A stretch of DNA of 64,000 nucleotides from Haemaphysalis longicornis (GCA_013339765.2 CM023448.1:22399295-22463294), one strand, 5' to 3'; positions 1-12,336 are shown, counted from the stretch's first letter. Numbers and translations: made by a program. The notes: generated by a model not told the origin, from the sequence alone.

Positions 1-189
1 AATAAGAATATTGCCCTTCTCGTCGAATCCTCTGCGCGTACTCTCGGGCCTTCCCATGTAATTCAAAGCCACCGTGTAGCACTGACGGTTTGTGAACAGG
101 AATGCACGCGGGTTTTGCACAGTATTCCGAGGCTAGCTTCGCTAAAGCCTTGTAGTCAAAACAATTATAAAACATTCACCGCTTTCGCA

Positions 190-1735
190 CGTCACTAAGT
201 ACGCGGACAATATAACGATCTGTATTGTCAAGGGTTCTCCCGGGCGTCATGCAGGACCGCCCACAAGCGGCAGCGGACGCCGTCCGCACCTATGCCAGAC
301 GATGTGGTTTAGCTTGTGGCCCTCAAAAGTCGGAGCTCATCATAGTACAAAAATGTCGCAGGGATCCTTCAGATAACATCAAAATATGGCTTAATGGTAT
401 ACTCATCAAACCGGCATCCTCAATCAAGGGATTAGGAATGACGTAACCGGAAAATTGCAAAAACACCCTGCTCCTCAACAGGCTTCAAGAAACCACGGCC
501 AAATCGTTCGGTTGCTCTGTAGGATAGCGAACAGGAGCCAGAATCGTTTACGCAGCTCCTTGTGCCATTCTGGAGGCATCGGAGCGTGAGTATCTAGACG
601 CACTTCTCAGAGAGGCATACAACGCAAGCCCTGGCACTTCCTGCGAGCACCTCTACGGTTCGCCTCCGACTTTAGGCCTGCACAATACCATCGATGAACT
701 CATAGAGGCCTACCTAACGGCGCAGAAAGTGAGATTCGGGGCATGCCCAACAGTAAGGGAAACGCTAGTTAAGCGTGGGTACATGGCGCCGCACATCACC
801 GAAAACGCAGAGGATATCCCTCCTTGCATAAGGACCACAATACTTGTCCGATTAATACCACCGATTATGTCCCCTCAGCATCATAAGGGAAGAAGGATAG
901 CAAGCGCTACTGCGTTAGAAAGACGGTATGGAGGTCAAGACTCGTCTATACAGACGCTGCGGAATTCGCGAGGTAGGGGGTAAGATGGGCGGTCGTTACC
1001 TCCTGAACCGGAGCTTGAAATGTGGCTAGTTGGTTTTTTACTCGGAACATTGCTGGCGCTAGGCGGGACACGGACGATGATTTACACGCACAAATGAAGT
1101 GCACCTTATTTCAAGACTGACGCTTCGGTGGTCTAAACCCAGCAGGCTGAAGAGACGGCTATCGCCCTTGTTCTCTCCCAGACAAAGGCCAATGTAATTA
1201 TTACGGAGAGTCAAGCCTCCTGCCGAGCATACCGAGCATGTAGGCTTCCAAGACAAGCGCTTCGGGTCTCCTCCAACGAGCCCACAGAGGCAAGTCAAAA
1301 TCATATGGACACCGGCCCACTCTGCTCTTCCCGGCAACAAGATGGCACACGTCCTCGCCCGATAACTCGCCCACCGGCCACAGCAAGAAGAGTCGTAGCG
1401 GGCCTAGCTCACGAAATAACGGCAACTTATCCAGAGTCAACTACCTACCCACACCCAACGCGACTACACGCCAACCCTCTTACTCTTTATGATCCCCTAT
1501 GAATGCACAGCCAAGCCCCAAACACAGTGTGCCATACTGTCTGGGGATTTCATCTAAGCCCAGATCTTCCCCCATCCGCAACCCCTCACGCAAGCAATCG
1601 GAGAGTACGCTGGCCAGCTCCTGTCCTGAAACGCAGCTTTTGCTGGCGGAAAGGAGGAAGACAGCCGGCCGTAACACTGGAGTCTTGGACTGAAGACCCC
1701 GACCACAAATATGCTCACTTCAACATTGATTAGTC
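190..1735 (+). mobile_element. Degraded I/R1-like LINE: RT thumb and RNase H
   Basis: Broken frames follow the 3' half of a LINE ORF2. At about 198 a YADN variant of the RT active-site box is followed, after a frameshift, by a CGLACGPQKSELII segment typical of the region after that box. The linker (LHNTIDELIEAYLTAQKVRF near 680-740) is the segment that precedes RNase H in this LINE group. RNase H is seen as TDAAEF (about 952), an EETAIALVLSQ helix (about 1148) and IWTPAHSALPGNKMAHVLAR (about 1298-1360). Several frameshifts and stops make it a relic. The 5' end, endonuclease and first RT blocks are absent from the window. RNase H behind RT argues against CR1 or RTE; assignment between I and R1 groups is not settled. 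Confidence 0.75.
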
Positions 1736-1736
1736 T

Positions 1737-1756
1737 ATCTCTCTCTCTCTCTCTCC
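1737..1756. repeat. (TC)n microsatellite
   Basis: About ten TC dinucleotides at the 3' edge of the LINE relic. Confidence 0.9.
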
Positions 1757-2799
1757 GCGCGCGTGCACGCTTTCGTGAAATGTTACGCAAATAACCCTTT
1801 TATGCAACAATTTTGAACCCTTTGCACCCGGGAAAGGCGCGACTGGAATATGAAACACTGAAAACAATTAGTGAAGTGCGAAAAAGGCGTCGCGTATAAA
1901 ATTGTTACAATGGAGCAACCCATGCGTAAGACAAACACACAAATGCAAATAACAGATTACGACAACTTTGACTGCAGTGTTAGCAAGGCACTCACGGTCA
2001 TCATCGTGGTGGCGTGCCCGAGTTTCCCATCTCTGAATTTTTGTTCGAGGAAGTAACAACCGCTCCCCCTTCTGGTGTAGGCAGAGGAAGTGAGCGCGGC
2101 GGAACAGTACTTATTAACTGCAACCTCCATCAGCCTCACTGAGAATGAACCTGCTTTTCGTACGTGCAAGCAAGCCATTTCTGACCGCTGTGATCGGTTT
2201 AATGATCTTTTTGATGTTTTATACTGTTTTGTGCACATAAGTCGTGTATTGTAAAAACAGAGTGCTCGCAAAGTACACTTTACTTGGAAGTCAACCCTTA
2301 TCTCGTGTGCTTCATCGGCTTTGTGTTATACGATCTTTTCTAATCATTTACAATATTTCTTCACCTGTTCCTGGCAAGAATTGGCCACCTATACATTTGC
2401 TACAAGTTATTAGTCAAGTCGGCTTAGAATTTACGAATTGTCGTGTGGGCGGCTGGGATAGAAATTAACTATTCTGTTCATTTTTTTTTACCTAGAGTTA
2501 AGGCTCCCTGGACGGAGGGCTCCAACCACGGCAGCTTTTTCGGCATTTCCAGAAGGTTTTTCTCCCTCACTTCTGTTATTGTTAGTTGAGAACTGAACGA
2601 AGCAAGCTGTGAAGGTGAAGGCTGGATACAATGGAGAAGGCCTGTTAAGCGCCTGTTATATTTTATTGTTTAGATCTTACAATATAGCAAATGTAATGTC
2701 AGGAGTGCTCTGCGTTTTTTTTTACGAAAAGCCGGCAAACTTTCACTTTAATATGACGAAGGACACTGCAAGGATTGTTCGGCCAATTGACCCCCTTAC
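1757..2799. other. PM20D2 downstream intron sequence, nothing recognised
   Basis: No open frame in this stretch resembles a known family. I looked on the minus strand for the next PM20D2 exon (the segment after the dimerisation domain) and did not find it, so the intron that begins at 2799 runs left through here and beyond the window. Confidence 0.5.
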
Positions 2800-2941
2800 C
2801 CGAAACTCGCCAATCAGGCCTGAGCTGCTGTCTGAGCATCGCCACGTTGACGTACGCGGCCACGGCGGCGTCTACTGCATTCACACCATCCCAGGGGGCG
2901 CCGGCCGCGTGGGCGGGGCGTCCAGTGTACGTGACGCCGTA
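2800..2941 (-). CDS. PM20D2: PM20D2-like peptidase, fourth recognised exon (dimerisation domain)
   Basis: The frame reads YGVTYTGRPAHAAGAPWDGV and continues through NAVDAAVAAYVN to LRQQLRPDWRVS. This is the start of the M20 lid/dimerisation domain: the G-x-PAHAA...PW-x-G-x-NA(V/L)DA signature is diagnostic of the amidohydrolase-like M20 branch and close to animal PM20D2. The acceptor is a long pyrimidine tract ending CTCCACAG at 2942-2943; the donor is CGG|GTAAGG with GT at 2799-2798. The exon starts in phase 0, matching the end of the exon at 9622-9771, and ends after the first base of a Gly codon. No stop interrupts it. The remaining C-terminal half, including the last metal ligand, must lie left of this window. 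Confidence 0.88.
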
Positions 2942-4529
2942 CTGTGGAGACGTGATGAGAAAAAAACACAACAGATTTACATCAGAACAGATTCAAAGGG
3001 TGACGTGAACATTATATGCTATTCACGATTCCTTTCAGCAGTAGGGTCAGTTACATGCACCTTGTTCGCGTTCGGATTTTCTTGGGGAAGTCATTTCTGA
3101 GAATTTCTAGTAGTTGCTCTGTTCCTGTTCCTGTTTTGAGATCAGAGCAACTCTAAGGTATATGGTTTTGGATAGCTCTACGACACATTTTGAAGTTAAC
3201 CGAGCAAGTTTTGATACTACACCCCAAACATTTGTATTGTTTTTTAACACTTACAAGTACGCTCACCTGATAAACTCGTGCATCGAAGCGACCTAAGTAA
3301 AATAGAAAACACCTCTTTAATACCCTGAAATCCTGCTGACTACATATCACCTCAGTGGAAGTGGGAGGAGACCCGTCCAGTAGGAACCACCATGCATGAC
3401 CGCATACAAATGATTAGAATTCGCCGTGTAGCCAGTTTGATCAGCAACCGATCTACACAGTCATTTCCTAATTGTTTCAAAGGAAGATTGGGGGTTAATA
3501 ATATACGATTCCCTTTGAAATGTTTGGATATTGAAAAACAGGTGGGAAGGTCTTGAGTGTACCTCGTTCCTCTTGGTGGCCCTTACACCGAGTCAGGGAC
3601 GCTGTGGATGCTGAATTCGCGTAAATTGGGTAATTTACGCCCAGTAGTAGTAATGTAAAGATTTATTAATACATGGTGGAGGAGTGGTTCTCGCGGCCGG
3701 GAATCTAAGTGATGACCGGGCGACCGATGCCCTGATGCCGGAAGTATCTGGACGCCCAGGTGGTCGCTAATAATCAGGTTCTCCACAGCTCAGGGAGGGA
3801 AAAAGAGAAGGAAGGGCCCGGTCTGGGTTATGTGCACACCCCAATAAACGTGGGCTAGTTTGCCTGGCACAAAGTGCAGAAAGTGCATCGGGCGTTATAC
3901 CGAGTGGGAAGCATGTGGTGTAAGCGAACTGGATGAACGAATGTATTCGTTTAGATGCGACGGACATTCGATCCTTTCGATTTGGAGAGTTTGGAGTGAG
4001 GTTGGGGGTAATATTGTCGGTGAAGTCGGTAGTTATACTTCTGTAATTTCCAGAAATGTAACTAGTGGTGCACTAGCGCGCACGCTAGGATGCGCTTTTT
4101 CCCCCAATACGTCCCCCACCGGACAGCTTGAAGCAAATATAACGCGGCCGCTCTGGCTATTGAGGGCGAGAGGGCGGCCTGCACCAGGTCACTTCAGAAA
4201 CTCGGCCGCCCGTCGTCGTGCCCTCCCCGCCGGGAGCCCTTCGCCCGCCAGCTATGTCCCGCTAAGTACCCTTAATCTTTTGACTGTCTTTTTCATCTAT
4301 GTAATAAGTGTAATTGTTTCAAGTTCGTATGTGCTAAATGTCACCAATGTCATCAGTGATTAAACAAGTTAACCTTTAAAACCTCTTCAACGTTTCGACT
4401 TCTTCATTGCAATCTTCTTGCTACAGTAGCGGCAGTATATAACCAAAATACTCCGTTACAATATCATGGCTCCTTTTCCCTTCTTTCGGCTGGTGTTATC
4501 TCCTTTTATTGATTAATAAAAAGGAGTTT
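2942..4529. other. Intron; possible PHD-like zinc-finger relic at 3870-3960
   Basis: Most of this stretch carries no recognisable coding sequence. A plus-strand open frame at 3860-4363 (167 codons) begins with a Cys/His-rich segment (CRKC...ACGVSELDERMYSFRCDGHS) that resembles the second half of a PHD finger, a domain found in ORF1 of some arthropod LINEs. The rest of that frame is low complexity with a hydrophobic tail and is not recognised. I would treat it as a transposon relic rather than a gene. Confidence 0.3.
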
Positions 4530-4684
4530 GTTAATTCCTTTTAAAACGCAGTAAGAACCGTGTCTCCACCAGGCGAGATAAAAAGTTGAGCTGTTCTAAC
4601 GCCAATGGAATGAAAAGGTCCCAACAGATAACGTGCGAACTTGGGAAAATGGAATCGAAGTGAGGATGCACTGGTGGTGCACTG

Positions 4685-4964
4685 GTTCGGCAGCAGTGCA
4701 CCACCGGCACAAGCGTAATCGCTGTTCTCTGCTCTTGCAGTATGCCGATAACGGAGCGAGCCACCGGAATCGGGCCTTCTTCGGGCACCGACGCTGCCAC
4801 CGCAACCACGGACAAGCACGCCTGCGCGGAAATCTTTCCGTAACCTCGGAGCCAGCGGACCAAACGAAGTGGCAAGGCATAAAAGCTCGGCTACGAAGAC
4901 GACAACCGGCTGTTCGGCAGCAGTGCACCACCGGCACAAGCGTAATCACTGTTCTCTGCTCTTG
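4685..4964 (+). repeat. 53-bp direct repeat in the LINE 5' region, 227 bp apart
   Basis: Bases 4685-4737 and 4912-4964 are identical except for one G/A change (GTTCGGCAGCAGTGCACCAC...CTGCTCTTG). The first copy sits inside an 11-bp perfect stem-loop: 4673-4683 pairs with 4695-4705 around an 11-nt loop. A third, inverted fragment of the same motif (TGCACTGCTGCCGAACA) lies at about 5017-5033, just before ORF1. Confidence 0.9.
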
Positions 4965-5076
4965 GAGGTAAGAGGGTTCACTCTCCTTGCAATCGACATA
5001 GCCATCATAATTTGTGCACTGCTGCCGAACACAGCCAACAAGTGTTGTTTATTCTGTGCATGAGGTGTCTTTGTTC

Positions 5077-5816
5077 ATGATGGTGGGAAAAAACGGAAAA
5101 GATGCGAGAGATGCGACTGAAGTGAAAGACCTGAAAGACCTAGCTAAGCAGCTGGATAGCTTCAAGCGGGACATCGGAGCTGAACTACGCGACTTGAAAG
5201 AGAGCATGGACTTCTGCTCCAAAGCTTGTGACGGGGTTCAGGGTCTAACGGCGGAGATAGCCGCGTTACGCAAGGAAGTTAAGAAACTAACAAAATATAA
5301 AAACTCACTGGAGGCTAAAACGCGAGACTGTCCCTCAAAGTCAACGAAATAGAGCAGTACGAGCGTATGAACAACCTAGAAATCAAGGGCATCCCTGATG
5401 AGAGCGAACCGGTAGAAATAATCAAACAGCTTGGCGAGGTAATTGGCGAGACAATTCAGGAGGATGACGTTGACACGTGCCACTGGGTGCCAACAGCGAA
5501 GCAAGGGGAGCGGAACATCATTGTTCGCTTTGTACGAAGAAGCAAGCGCAATGCTGTTCTTGCAAAATCGAGGAAAACGAAGGTAAACAGCACCGCTCTC
5601 GGCTTTCAGCCTGGCAAACCAGTGTTCGTGAACGAGCACCTAACACAGCAGAACAAGAGACTGCTTGGCCTGACAGTACAGAAAAAGAAAGAGGCACAAT
5701 GGAAGTTTGTCTGGACGGCTGATTGCAAAATATTTGCTCGCAAACACGAAAAATCGCCGGCAATCCGAATTGCAGTCCCTGCTGACTTGGAAAAAATTCA
5801 GTCAGATATGGCCTAG
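5077..5816 (+). pseudogene. LINE ORF1, coiled-coil RNA-binding protein, frameshifted
   Basis: The start is the ATGATGG at 5077. The first 90 codons are rich in K, E and D with leucines spaced as in a coiled coil (VKDLKDLAKQLDSFKRD). One frameshift near 5330 moves the reading into a second frame, where NNLEIKGIPDESEPV and VNEHLTQQNKRLLG match the RRM-like and C-terminal blocks of L1/CR1-type ORF1 proteins. The same layout occurs in the ORF1 copies at 35590-36003 and 52160-52884. The family function is nucleic-acid chaperone activity on the LINE RNA; this copy ends at a TAG at 5814-5816, 54 bases before ORF2. Confidence 0.8.
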
Positions 5817-5870
5817 CGCTCTTCTTTATCGCCTTAGAATCACCGTGTAAAACGCTGACTGAGTAGCAAG

Positions 5871-8689
5871 ATGACGTACTTTCAAGACGAAGTCCCATAT
5901 TACAGTGTCTCGACCTTCAATAAAAAGTTTCCTTCAGGAAACAGCCTATCGCTTCTTCACATAAACTGCAGAAGCATAAGAAACAAGCAAGACGAAGTAA
6001 ACACACTTCTTCAAATGCTAAGTGTAAAATTTGACCTTATCCTACTCACAGAAACCTGGCTAACCGTAAATGACCTACCCCACCTATTGCCTGGACATCA
6101 GTTTGAGCACCTGTGTCGCGAAAATAAACGAGGCGGAGGTGTGGCAGTTTACATAAAAAATTCTATCAATTACGCCATAGTTGAAGAATTTTCCACAGTA
6201 AACAGCTATATTGAGTGCTTCACGTTCTGCATGACAAGCACCACAATCTCTGTAGCCTACAGACCACCGACCGGAGATAAAAAAGAGTTTTCCGAATTCA
6301 TGGAACAGTTACTTACATCTAGTTGTTTCAATAATAATGCGTTTATCCTCATGGGTGACATTACATTGACATGAACTCTTCTGACTTATGGTCTTCAGAG
6401 CTTAACAATTTATTCGCAACCTATGGTTGCGGAAATTATATTAGCATGCCGACCAGGCTCACAGCAAACTGTGAATCACTTCTGGATATATGCGTATCTA
6501 ACCTAAATCAAAACGATATTACCTCCGGCATACTTTCGGCCGATATTAGTGACCACCTTCCCATTTTCTGCTTCGCCACATCAAAAGCCCAACGAACACC
6601 AAAAAATACTAGCGTTCTGCGCCGGCAAATAAAAGATGACACACTCAACCAGTTCAGGATGCTTGTTGAAGCCATTAACTGGTCAGATATATATAACTCA
6701 AAAGACCCGAATGAAGCGTACAACAAATTTCTTCAGTATATTCGGGAATGCTATGATCTAGCGTTTCACCTGGGAGCCATAAGAAAAAATGAAAAACTAC
6801 GCAAGCCATGGATTGACGCAAATTTGTGCAACCAAATCAAGAAAAAACATTCAATGTATCACGACTATGTGCGCACGAGAGAGCCTGATCTCTTATCTAA
6901 ATTTAAAAAAATACCGAAACGCCTTGAACAAAACCTTAAAAGTGACTAAAGCCGAATACCACGCGTGCATGCCCCAGGACATTCAAAACGAGCCGAAAAA
7001 GGTTTGGGACGCTATCAATCGGATAACAAACAGAAAGCCAACTAAACAAATCCCACAGGCGATAACAGTCAATGGCTGCCTTTTGCAAGGTGCCGACCTA
7101 GCAAATAGTATGAATGAGCACTTCATAAAAGCTGGCGCCTACCCAGCTGAAACATCATTAGAAAACAGGAAACTGGTAACGGTTACCCAAGAAATAAGTG
7201 AATCAATTTTCTTGCCTCCAACCAATGCAGTTGAAGTAGATACGTCGATAAGGAAACTAAAAACCCACACTGCCCCAGCAGCAGACGGAATCAGTGCGCG
7301 CCCAATTAAGCATGTTAGTGATTTAATTAACGATGTCATAGCTTATATAATAAACTTGTCCCTTACCACTGGGATATTTCCGGATGAACTAAAACTAAGA
7401 AAAGTTCTCAAATTACCGTCCAATTTCAGTACTAGCCATCTTTTCAAAAATATTCGAGGACATACCGTAATACTTGACAGGCTGCAAACTTTCTTCTCCA
7501 AGCATTCTGTAATCGAGGAAAACCAGTTCGGATTCCAGAAACAAAAATCAACCGAGAAAGCTCTCCTGCGTATAAAAGACCAAATAGTTGAGAATATTGA
7601 ACAATAACAGTTCACTTTTGGACATTTCTTGGATATAAGAAAGGCTTTTGACTCGATAAGTCACAGAATCCTAATCAGTAAACTGCAGAGGTATGGAATA
7701 CGGGGAACTGCGATTGACTTGATTGACAGTTATTTGAACGGTAGACGACAGTTCTTGCAGACCGGATCCAGCTATTCTACGACCCTGACACTTCAACAGG
7801 GCGTACCACAGGGGTCAAAATTAGGCCCATTGCTATTTTTGATTTATGTGAATGACATTGAAAACGTACCTAATTCTTCGCAAATAATCATGTACGCGGA
7901 CGATACCAATGTGTTTTTTAGGTCAGACAGAATAGACGACCTTCAAGATGAAGTAAATAGGTACTCGAATTCGCTATCAGTCTGGTTAAAACAGAATCAA
8001 CTACAACTAAATACTTCCAAAACCACGTACATTATTTTCCACCCCATCAATAAAGTAATAAAAAGGCCGCTTACGATTAAATTTGGAGAATCTGTGATCA
8101 GTAGGGTCAAGCAGCAAAAATGTTTAGGCGTATGCTTTCAAGAGGATCTAAAATGGAATACACATGTAAACCAACTTTGAAGTGAATTATCTAAAACCAC
8201 TGGAATAATGCACAAAATTGCGCACCTTATTCCTACTTGGCTGAAAATACAACTTTACCATACTTTGTTCTATTCTAAACTATACTATGGTGCAGTGGTA
8301 TGGGGCACAACAAGTGCCCACAACTATACCAGGATAATTAAATTGCAGAAAAAGTTCTCCGAATCTATATGAATTACAACGGTCCTATGATCAACTTAAG
8401 AACAGAGCCCCTCTTTTTAAAATATGGCATGCTCAGAGCAGATCAGGTTTATTCTCTAAAACTACTACAAATTGTGTACAACGACAAGTTGGCCTTGACA
8501 ACAGACCCTGCATCAGCTACGCAGTACTCACTCCGATGCATAACAAGGTATGCGTCCAAAGCGAGGACAAACTACGGCAGGCAAACCTTCTTGTTTCAGA
8601 GCGTCAGCATAATTGATAAAACTATAGGAATAATTGATTTCTCTTGCACTCCCGGTGTGTTTAAGAAACAAATAAAAAATCCATATTAG
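5871..8689 (+). pseudogene. LINE ORF2: APE endonuclease and reverse transcriptase, broken
   Basis: The endonuclease begins with LHINCRSIRNKQDEV and contains LTETWL and MGDI(T) motifs. A frameshift at about 6363 joins the SDHLPIF catalytic block in another frame. The RT palm follows after a second frame change: FGFQKQKSTEKAL (about 7530), a stop near 7606, then FLDIRKAFDSISHRIL, GVPQGSKLGPLLFLIYVND and YADDTNVFF (about 7893). Further stops at 8178 and about 8369 interrupt the C-terminal domain, which ends with GVFKKQIKNPY. At least two frameshifts and three stops are present, yet most motif residues are intact, so decay is recent on the scale of this locus. Confidence 0.85.
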
Positions 8690-9168
8690 AAAATAACCTA
8701 TGTTATACGTCGTAGAATACTAATGTATGTGAATTATATGTGATTTTTACCGTAACAGTGGATATTTTGGTTTTTATTTCTTTTTATATTTGACTTACGC
8801 ATGTTATTCCGGATCTTGGATGTCAGATTATCCAAAGTATTTTATTAACCTGTGTAGAAACAAATTTAGTGCTGTATAAGTGTGTGTATATTGAACTCGT
8901 AAGTGCTTATGTATGTCACAAGATTTATTTTTTCTGAGTGATTTGTGTTTCATTATATGTGTACTTTATGGCTGATGGGAGGCAATGTGACGCACGCGAT
9001 ATCTCGCGAGTGCTTTTTCAATTGTCTCATATTTATCAAGGTATGTAACCTTGCGCCTGTGTCTGGGGCAGTCGCCTCGTCAAGCCGCCTCAACCAGCGG
9101 CTTCTTGCTGCTGCCCCCTCCTTTGTAAAAAAAGGAAAAAATAAAGATTTCAGATTTCAGATATTTCA

Positions 9169-9621
9169 ATGGCGTTCATTATGGGGGGAAATTCAAGGGG
9201 AGAACACCGTGAGGGATGAGAGGAGAGGGCGATGCGAGGTAGGGTAGGCCGGAGAGTATCGTCTTATAGCTACAGCAAAGCAAGCAGATCACCGCACAAT
9301 TTTTATTCGAGTATCTCTGTATTTAGGCCGTCCTTTCCGGGAAGTGTATGGACAGAGCTCAGAAAGCCTCTGAAGGTGTTCTTGCATTTGCAGCGAGCCA
9401 GCGCACTCGCTGTTTGCGCGTGAATTCCGCATGCAACTACTCTGTACTCACTTCAATCATAAAGGGGTACCAAACTCACTCCAACGGAGACCTCGGACCA
9501 AACCCTTCCCAAAAATTCGTGAAAAGTGCTCGAGTACAGTTTCCAGACTTAAAAGAAGAGGACGGCCGTAGAATACAGAGCTCCGCCTAGTCGCCGCCCA
9601 CCCAGCTGCCAAATACTTCAC
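9169..9621. other. PM20D2 intron, nothing recognised
   Basis: Between the LINE tail and the exon donor I see no coding, RNA or repeat signature. Confidence 0.5.
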
Positions 9622-9771
9622 CTTTGCCACAGCTGTCGTCGCGCTCGCTGCTGCATTGCGGGTGCTTGGGTGCGCCATCATGGCAGCGCTGACGCCGTCG
9701 AATGCGCCAGCCTTCAGAAGATGCACCTTGCCTGCGCCCCCTTCTTCCCCCGGGGTGCCCAGAATGAGGAC
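9622..9771 (-). CDS. PM20D2: PM20D2-like peptidase, third recognised exon (catalytic Glu pair)
   Basis: The exon reads VLILGTPGEEGGAGKVHLLK, then AGAFDGVSAAMMAHPSTRNA. GTPGEEGG carries the Glu-Glu pair that in M20 enzymes supplies the general base and a metal ligand; MAHPS carries a metal-binding His. In the joined protein these are residues 128-129 and 153. The acceptor is TTTGTGCAG (AG at 9772-9773) and the donor AAG|GTGAAG (GT at 9621-9620). The exon is exactly 50 codons with phase 0 at both ends. Upstream it joins ...SLCGK and downstream YGVTYTG, reproducing the continuous family alignment. No stop or frameshift is seen, and purifying selection is suggested by the intact motifs amid decayed repeats. 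Confidence 0.9.
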
Positions 9772-9881
9772 CTGCACAAAGTCGAGGCTTCGTAAGACGC
9801 TCAGAGATCAACGGGAAAACCCACCGGGCTCCTGAGCAAATTCACGGGCTCAACGTTGGTAGTTTTGTAATGCTGAGCTTG

Positions 9882-9916
9882 AACACAGCATGAAACCCGC
9901 GGTTTCATGCTGTGTT
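9882..9916. repeat. Perfect 16-bp inverted repeat, 3-nt loop
   Basis: 9882-9897 (AACACAGCATGAAACC) is the exact complement of 9901-9916 with only CGC between them. It sits about 110 bp upstream (minus strand sense) of a PM20D2 exon, so it would form a hairpin in the intron RNA. Confidence 0.9.
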
Positions 9917-12336
9917 TTCGCTTTATGAGCTTGTTCCCTTGCCCAGTGAAATTATACACGCTGGTTAAGCATGTAATATCTCTATTGTGTTTAGTTATGA
10001 TTCCTCAATACGTTCCTCAAGCCTCATGTTGCGAAATTAGATGACAGGGAGGGGGACGACAGCCTAGGGTAAACATGGTTACAGCAATTATGGTAACAGC
10101 AAGAAAAATCACAGGAATAATTGCAGGAATTCCTTAGTGAGCTGCTCGAAGCGGATTTTGCCTTTGATATTAAAGCTAAGACAGGTCTTTTAGTTTCGCA
10201 ATGCCCTTTTAAGCCGTCATTTTATCATTGTTTTGCCGCAGCTTCCTTAAAGCTAAGGGGAGGGGGTTGCAAATACGGAATAGGGATGCTGGCTCCGGTC
10301 GTAGGCAGAGCCTCTCCCAATGGGCGAAGCTGAAACGGCTCTTGTAATTTGTCGATGAGCCCGTTCGGGATAAAGTGCGTTGGAGTGAATTACCGAAAAA
10401 ACAGGAGGGTGAGCTAACAGGATGCTTCGATCGCAGCGATACAAACAAAATCTGGTATAGGACATCGATGTGAGATAATACGGGGATAAGTATAAAAAAG
10501 GGAAATTTCAATCCCGGTTATAAAAACTCCGCACAGAAATGGAATGAGCAGTTGAGAGAATGTAACTCGTGGCGCGACTTTTAATGCGTTCTTCTCTGTA
10601 AATCAAATGTAAATCAAAGGTGAGAGTCGATAATGCAAGTTTTGTGCTGAAGCTCCGGGCCAAAAAAAAGTATGCTGGGAAAAAAATTTTTGTACAAGAA
10701 AGCGCTTGGGGCGATAGTGCGAGAACACCCGAATACTCTGTATAATAAATGAATGTGCAATTTGTCACATGGTGTATGATGTCAAATATACAAATGTGTG
10801 GTTTCCCTGTCAACATCATCATCATATTTTCCATATTTTCCAGTTGTCCGGAATCTCACATGGGCAGAGGTGCAATTGTGTCCTGATAATATAATCATCA
10901 TCCACTCCCTTTCATTTGTTTTTCTTCTCGACTACCTTAGTATGTTTGGCCAAGTAAAACCTTTGACCTTCACCCCTGTATAGACAGTACCTATACTGTA
11001 TTATGGAAGCGTAGATTGTTACTCCCCTAATTGCCATTTCCATAATCAGCTTTTTCAAAGTGCTCATGCAGGCATTAGTAAGTGTCCCTAACACACGTTT
11101 CTATATCGAAGCTCACAAAGCCTTCGCCTGTTCCATCTTCAGTCCGTTGCACAGCGACGGCGGCGGGTTCGATACCCACCCAGACAAATTCACCTGATTT
11201 TCTTTTCCACTCGTTCGCTTTAATTGGTTTATTTGTGCTTCCCTGAAAATGTTTGCCGTCACTTTGTTCAATATCTTTAATATTTGTTTTATTACTTGAG
11301 TCATCGCGTTCGCTGTCGCGTCCGTCAGCCACTTTGTTGGGCATCTCTTAGGCCACGACTACGCCTCGTTTGCGGCGTTACGATTTGACAAGGATTTTGT
11401 TTGAAAGTAACGATCAGATACACAGGTATGCGGAAAACCGCGTTCGCCGGTAGTCAGCATGGCCGGTCCCTGAAATCTCACGACCGACACGAACGTTCCA
11501 ATACCTAACTTAGTCAGTAGACGTGGTAGTGCCTTCATTAAGACAATGTAGTTTTAGCAATTTTGATGATTGTAAATAAGAGGCGCCCGGCTGTAGCAAG
11601 TGTTCTTCGCCACTCTAGCAATCGAGCGAAGGGAATTCCTCTCCGTTGGTTTTATAGCAAACAACCGGAACTGGAAGGAATAAACAAAGTTTTGAGAACT
11701 TCTCTAAATATTAGCTATTTATTGCACCGCTCTTTCATACAAACAAAACATTTCATAACACACAAAGATGGAACTCAGGTATGAGATGGAGCCAGATGAC
11801 GTGGTATAGAAAACTTATGGACATATCTTTATGTGAATGACAAAAAGTAGCCAAAACGTTTTTGGTGCGTAGGCAGAGAAAACAATTGAACGAAGATGCA
11901 TGCCATTGAACAAACACTAATTGCCATTAATGACTGAAAAATCTCTCACGCCATTCTCCACAGCTTGTTGCATGCTATTGTTGGTGCAATGCGGAATTAT
12001 TTTTACTCCAATGCAAGACCCCCGGTGATGAATTACACAAGCCGGTGTCATCCCTGAAACGTTCTTTCCGCAAAACCGGTTATTCGGTTGAAATGGAAGT
12101 GATTCCGGCTTTCCAAGCTGGTTAACCAGTTCTCCAAATTTTAACGATCGGATTTTCTTGATATGTCGTTGGAGTCACAGGCTGGCCGGATATTCAAATA
12201 TTAGAATATTCTATTTTTCTGACACACTCTTTGATCATTCGGTTTTATGGCATGCACGGCGACATCATGTTCAAGACGAATAATTCACACATAGCTAAAT
12301 CAGCGCTATAATAAGTAGCTTAAAATGTGAGAATTA
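9917..12336. other. PM20D2 intron, no gene recognised
   Basis: AT-rich with no family-level coding match. A B-box-like GGGTTCGATACCC at about 11164-11176 hints at a decayed tRNA-derived repeat, but no matching A box was found. The ORFs in 10.1-11.3 kb show no recognisable domain. Confidence 0.45.

Larger units (their letters stand above)
4530..9168 (+). mobile_element. Near-complete CR1/L2-like LINE
   Basis: In order: a 5' region with a 53-bp direct repeat, a coiled-coil ORF1 (5077-5816), an APE-type endonuclease plus reverse transcriptase ORF2 (5871-8689), a roughly 450-bp 3' UTR and a terminal run of GATTTCA units (9146-9168) after AATAAAG. Endonuclease, GVPQGSKLGPLLF and YADDTNVFF boxes, absence of RNase H and the short 3' terminal microsatellite fit the CR1/L2 group. 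A GC-rich motif in the 3' UTR (GGGGCAGTCGCCTCGTCAAG) resembles the 3' UTR of the copy near 47.4 kb. The exact 5' end is uncertain; I could not find a target-site duplication. It lies in the third intron of the PM20D2 gene, in the opposite orientation. Confidence 0.85.

Noticed and set aside
4541..4949. Three overlapping minus-strand ORFs of 114-132 codons
   Set aside because: They are antisense shadows of the LINE 5' repeat; the same MCRWCTAAEQ-type peptide appears twice only because the DNA is duplicated.
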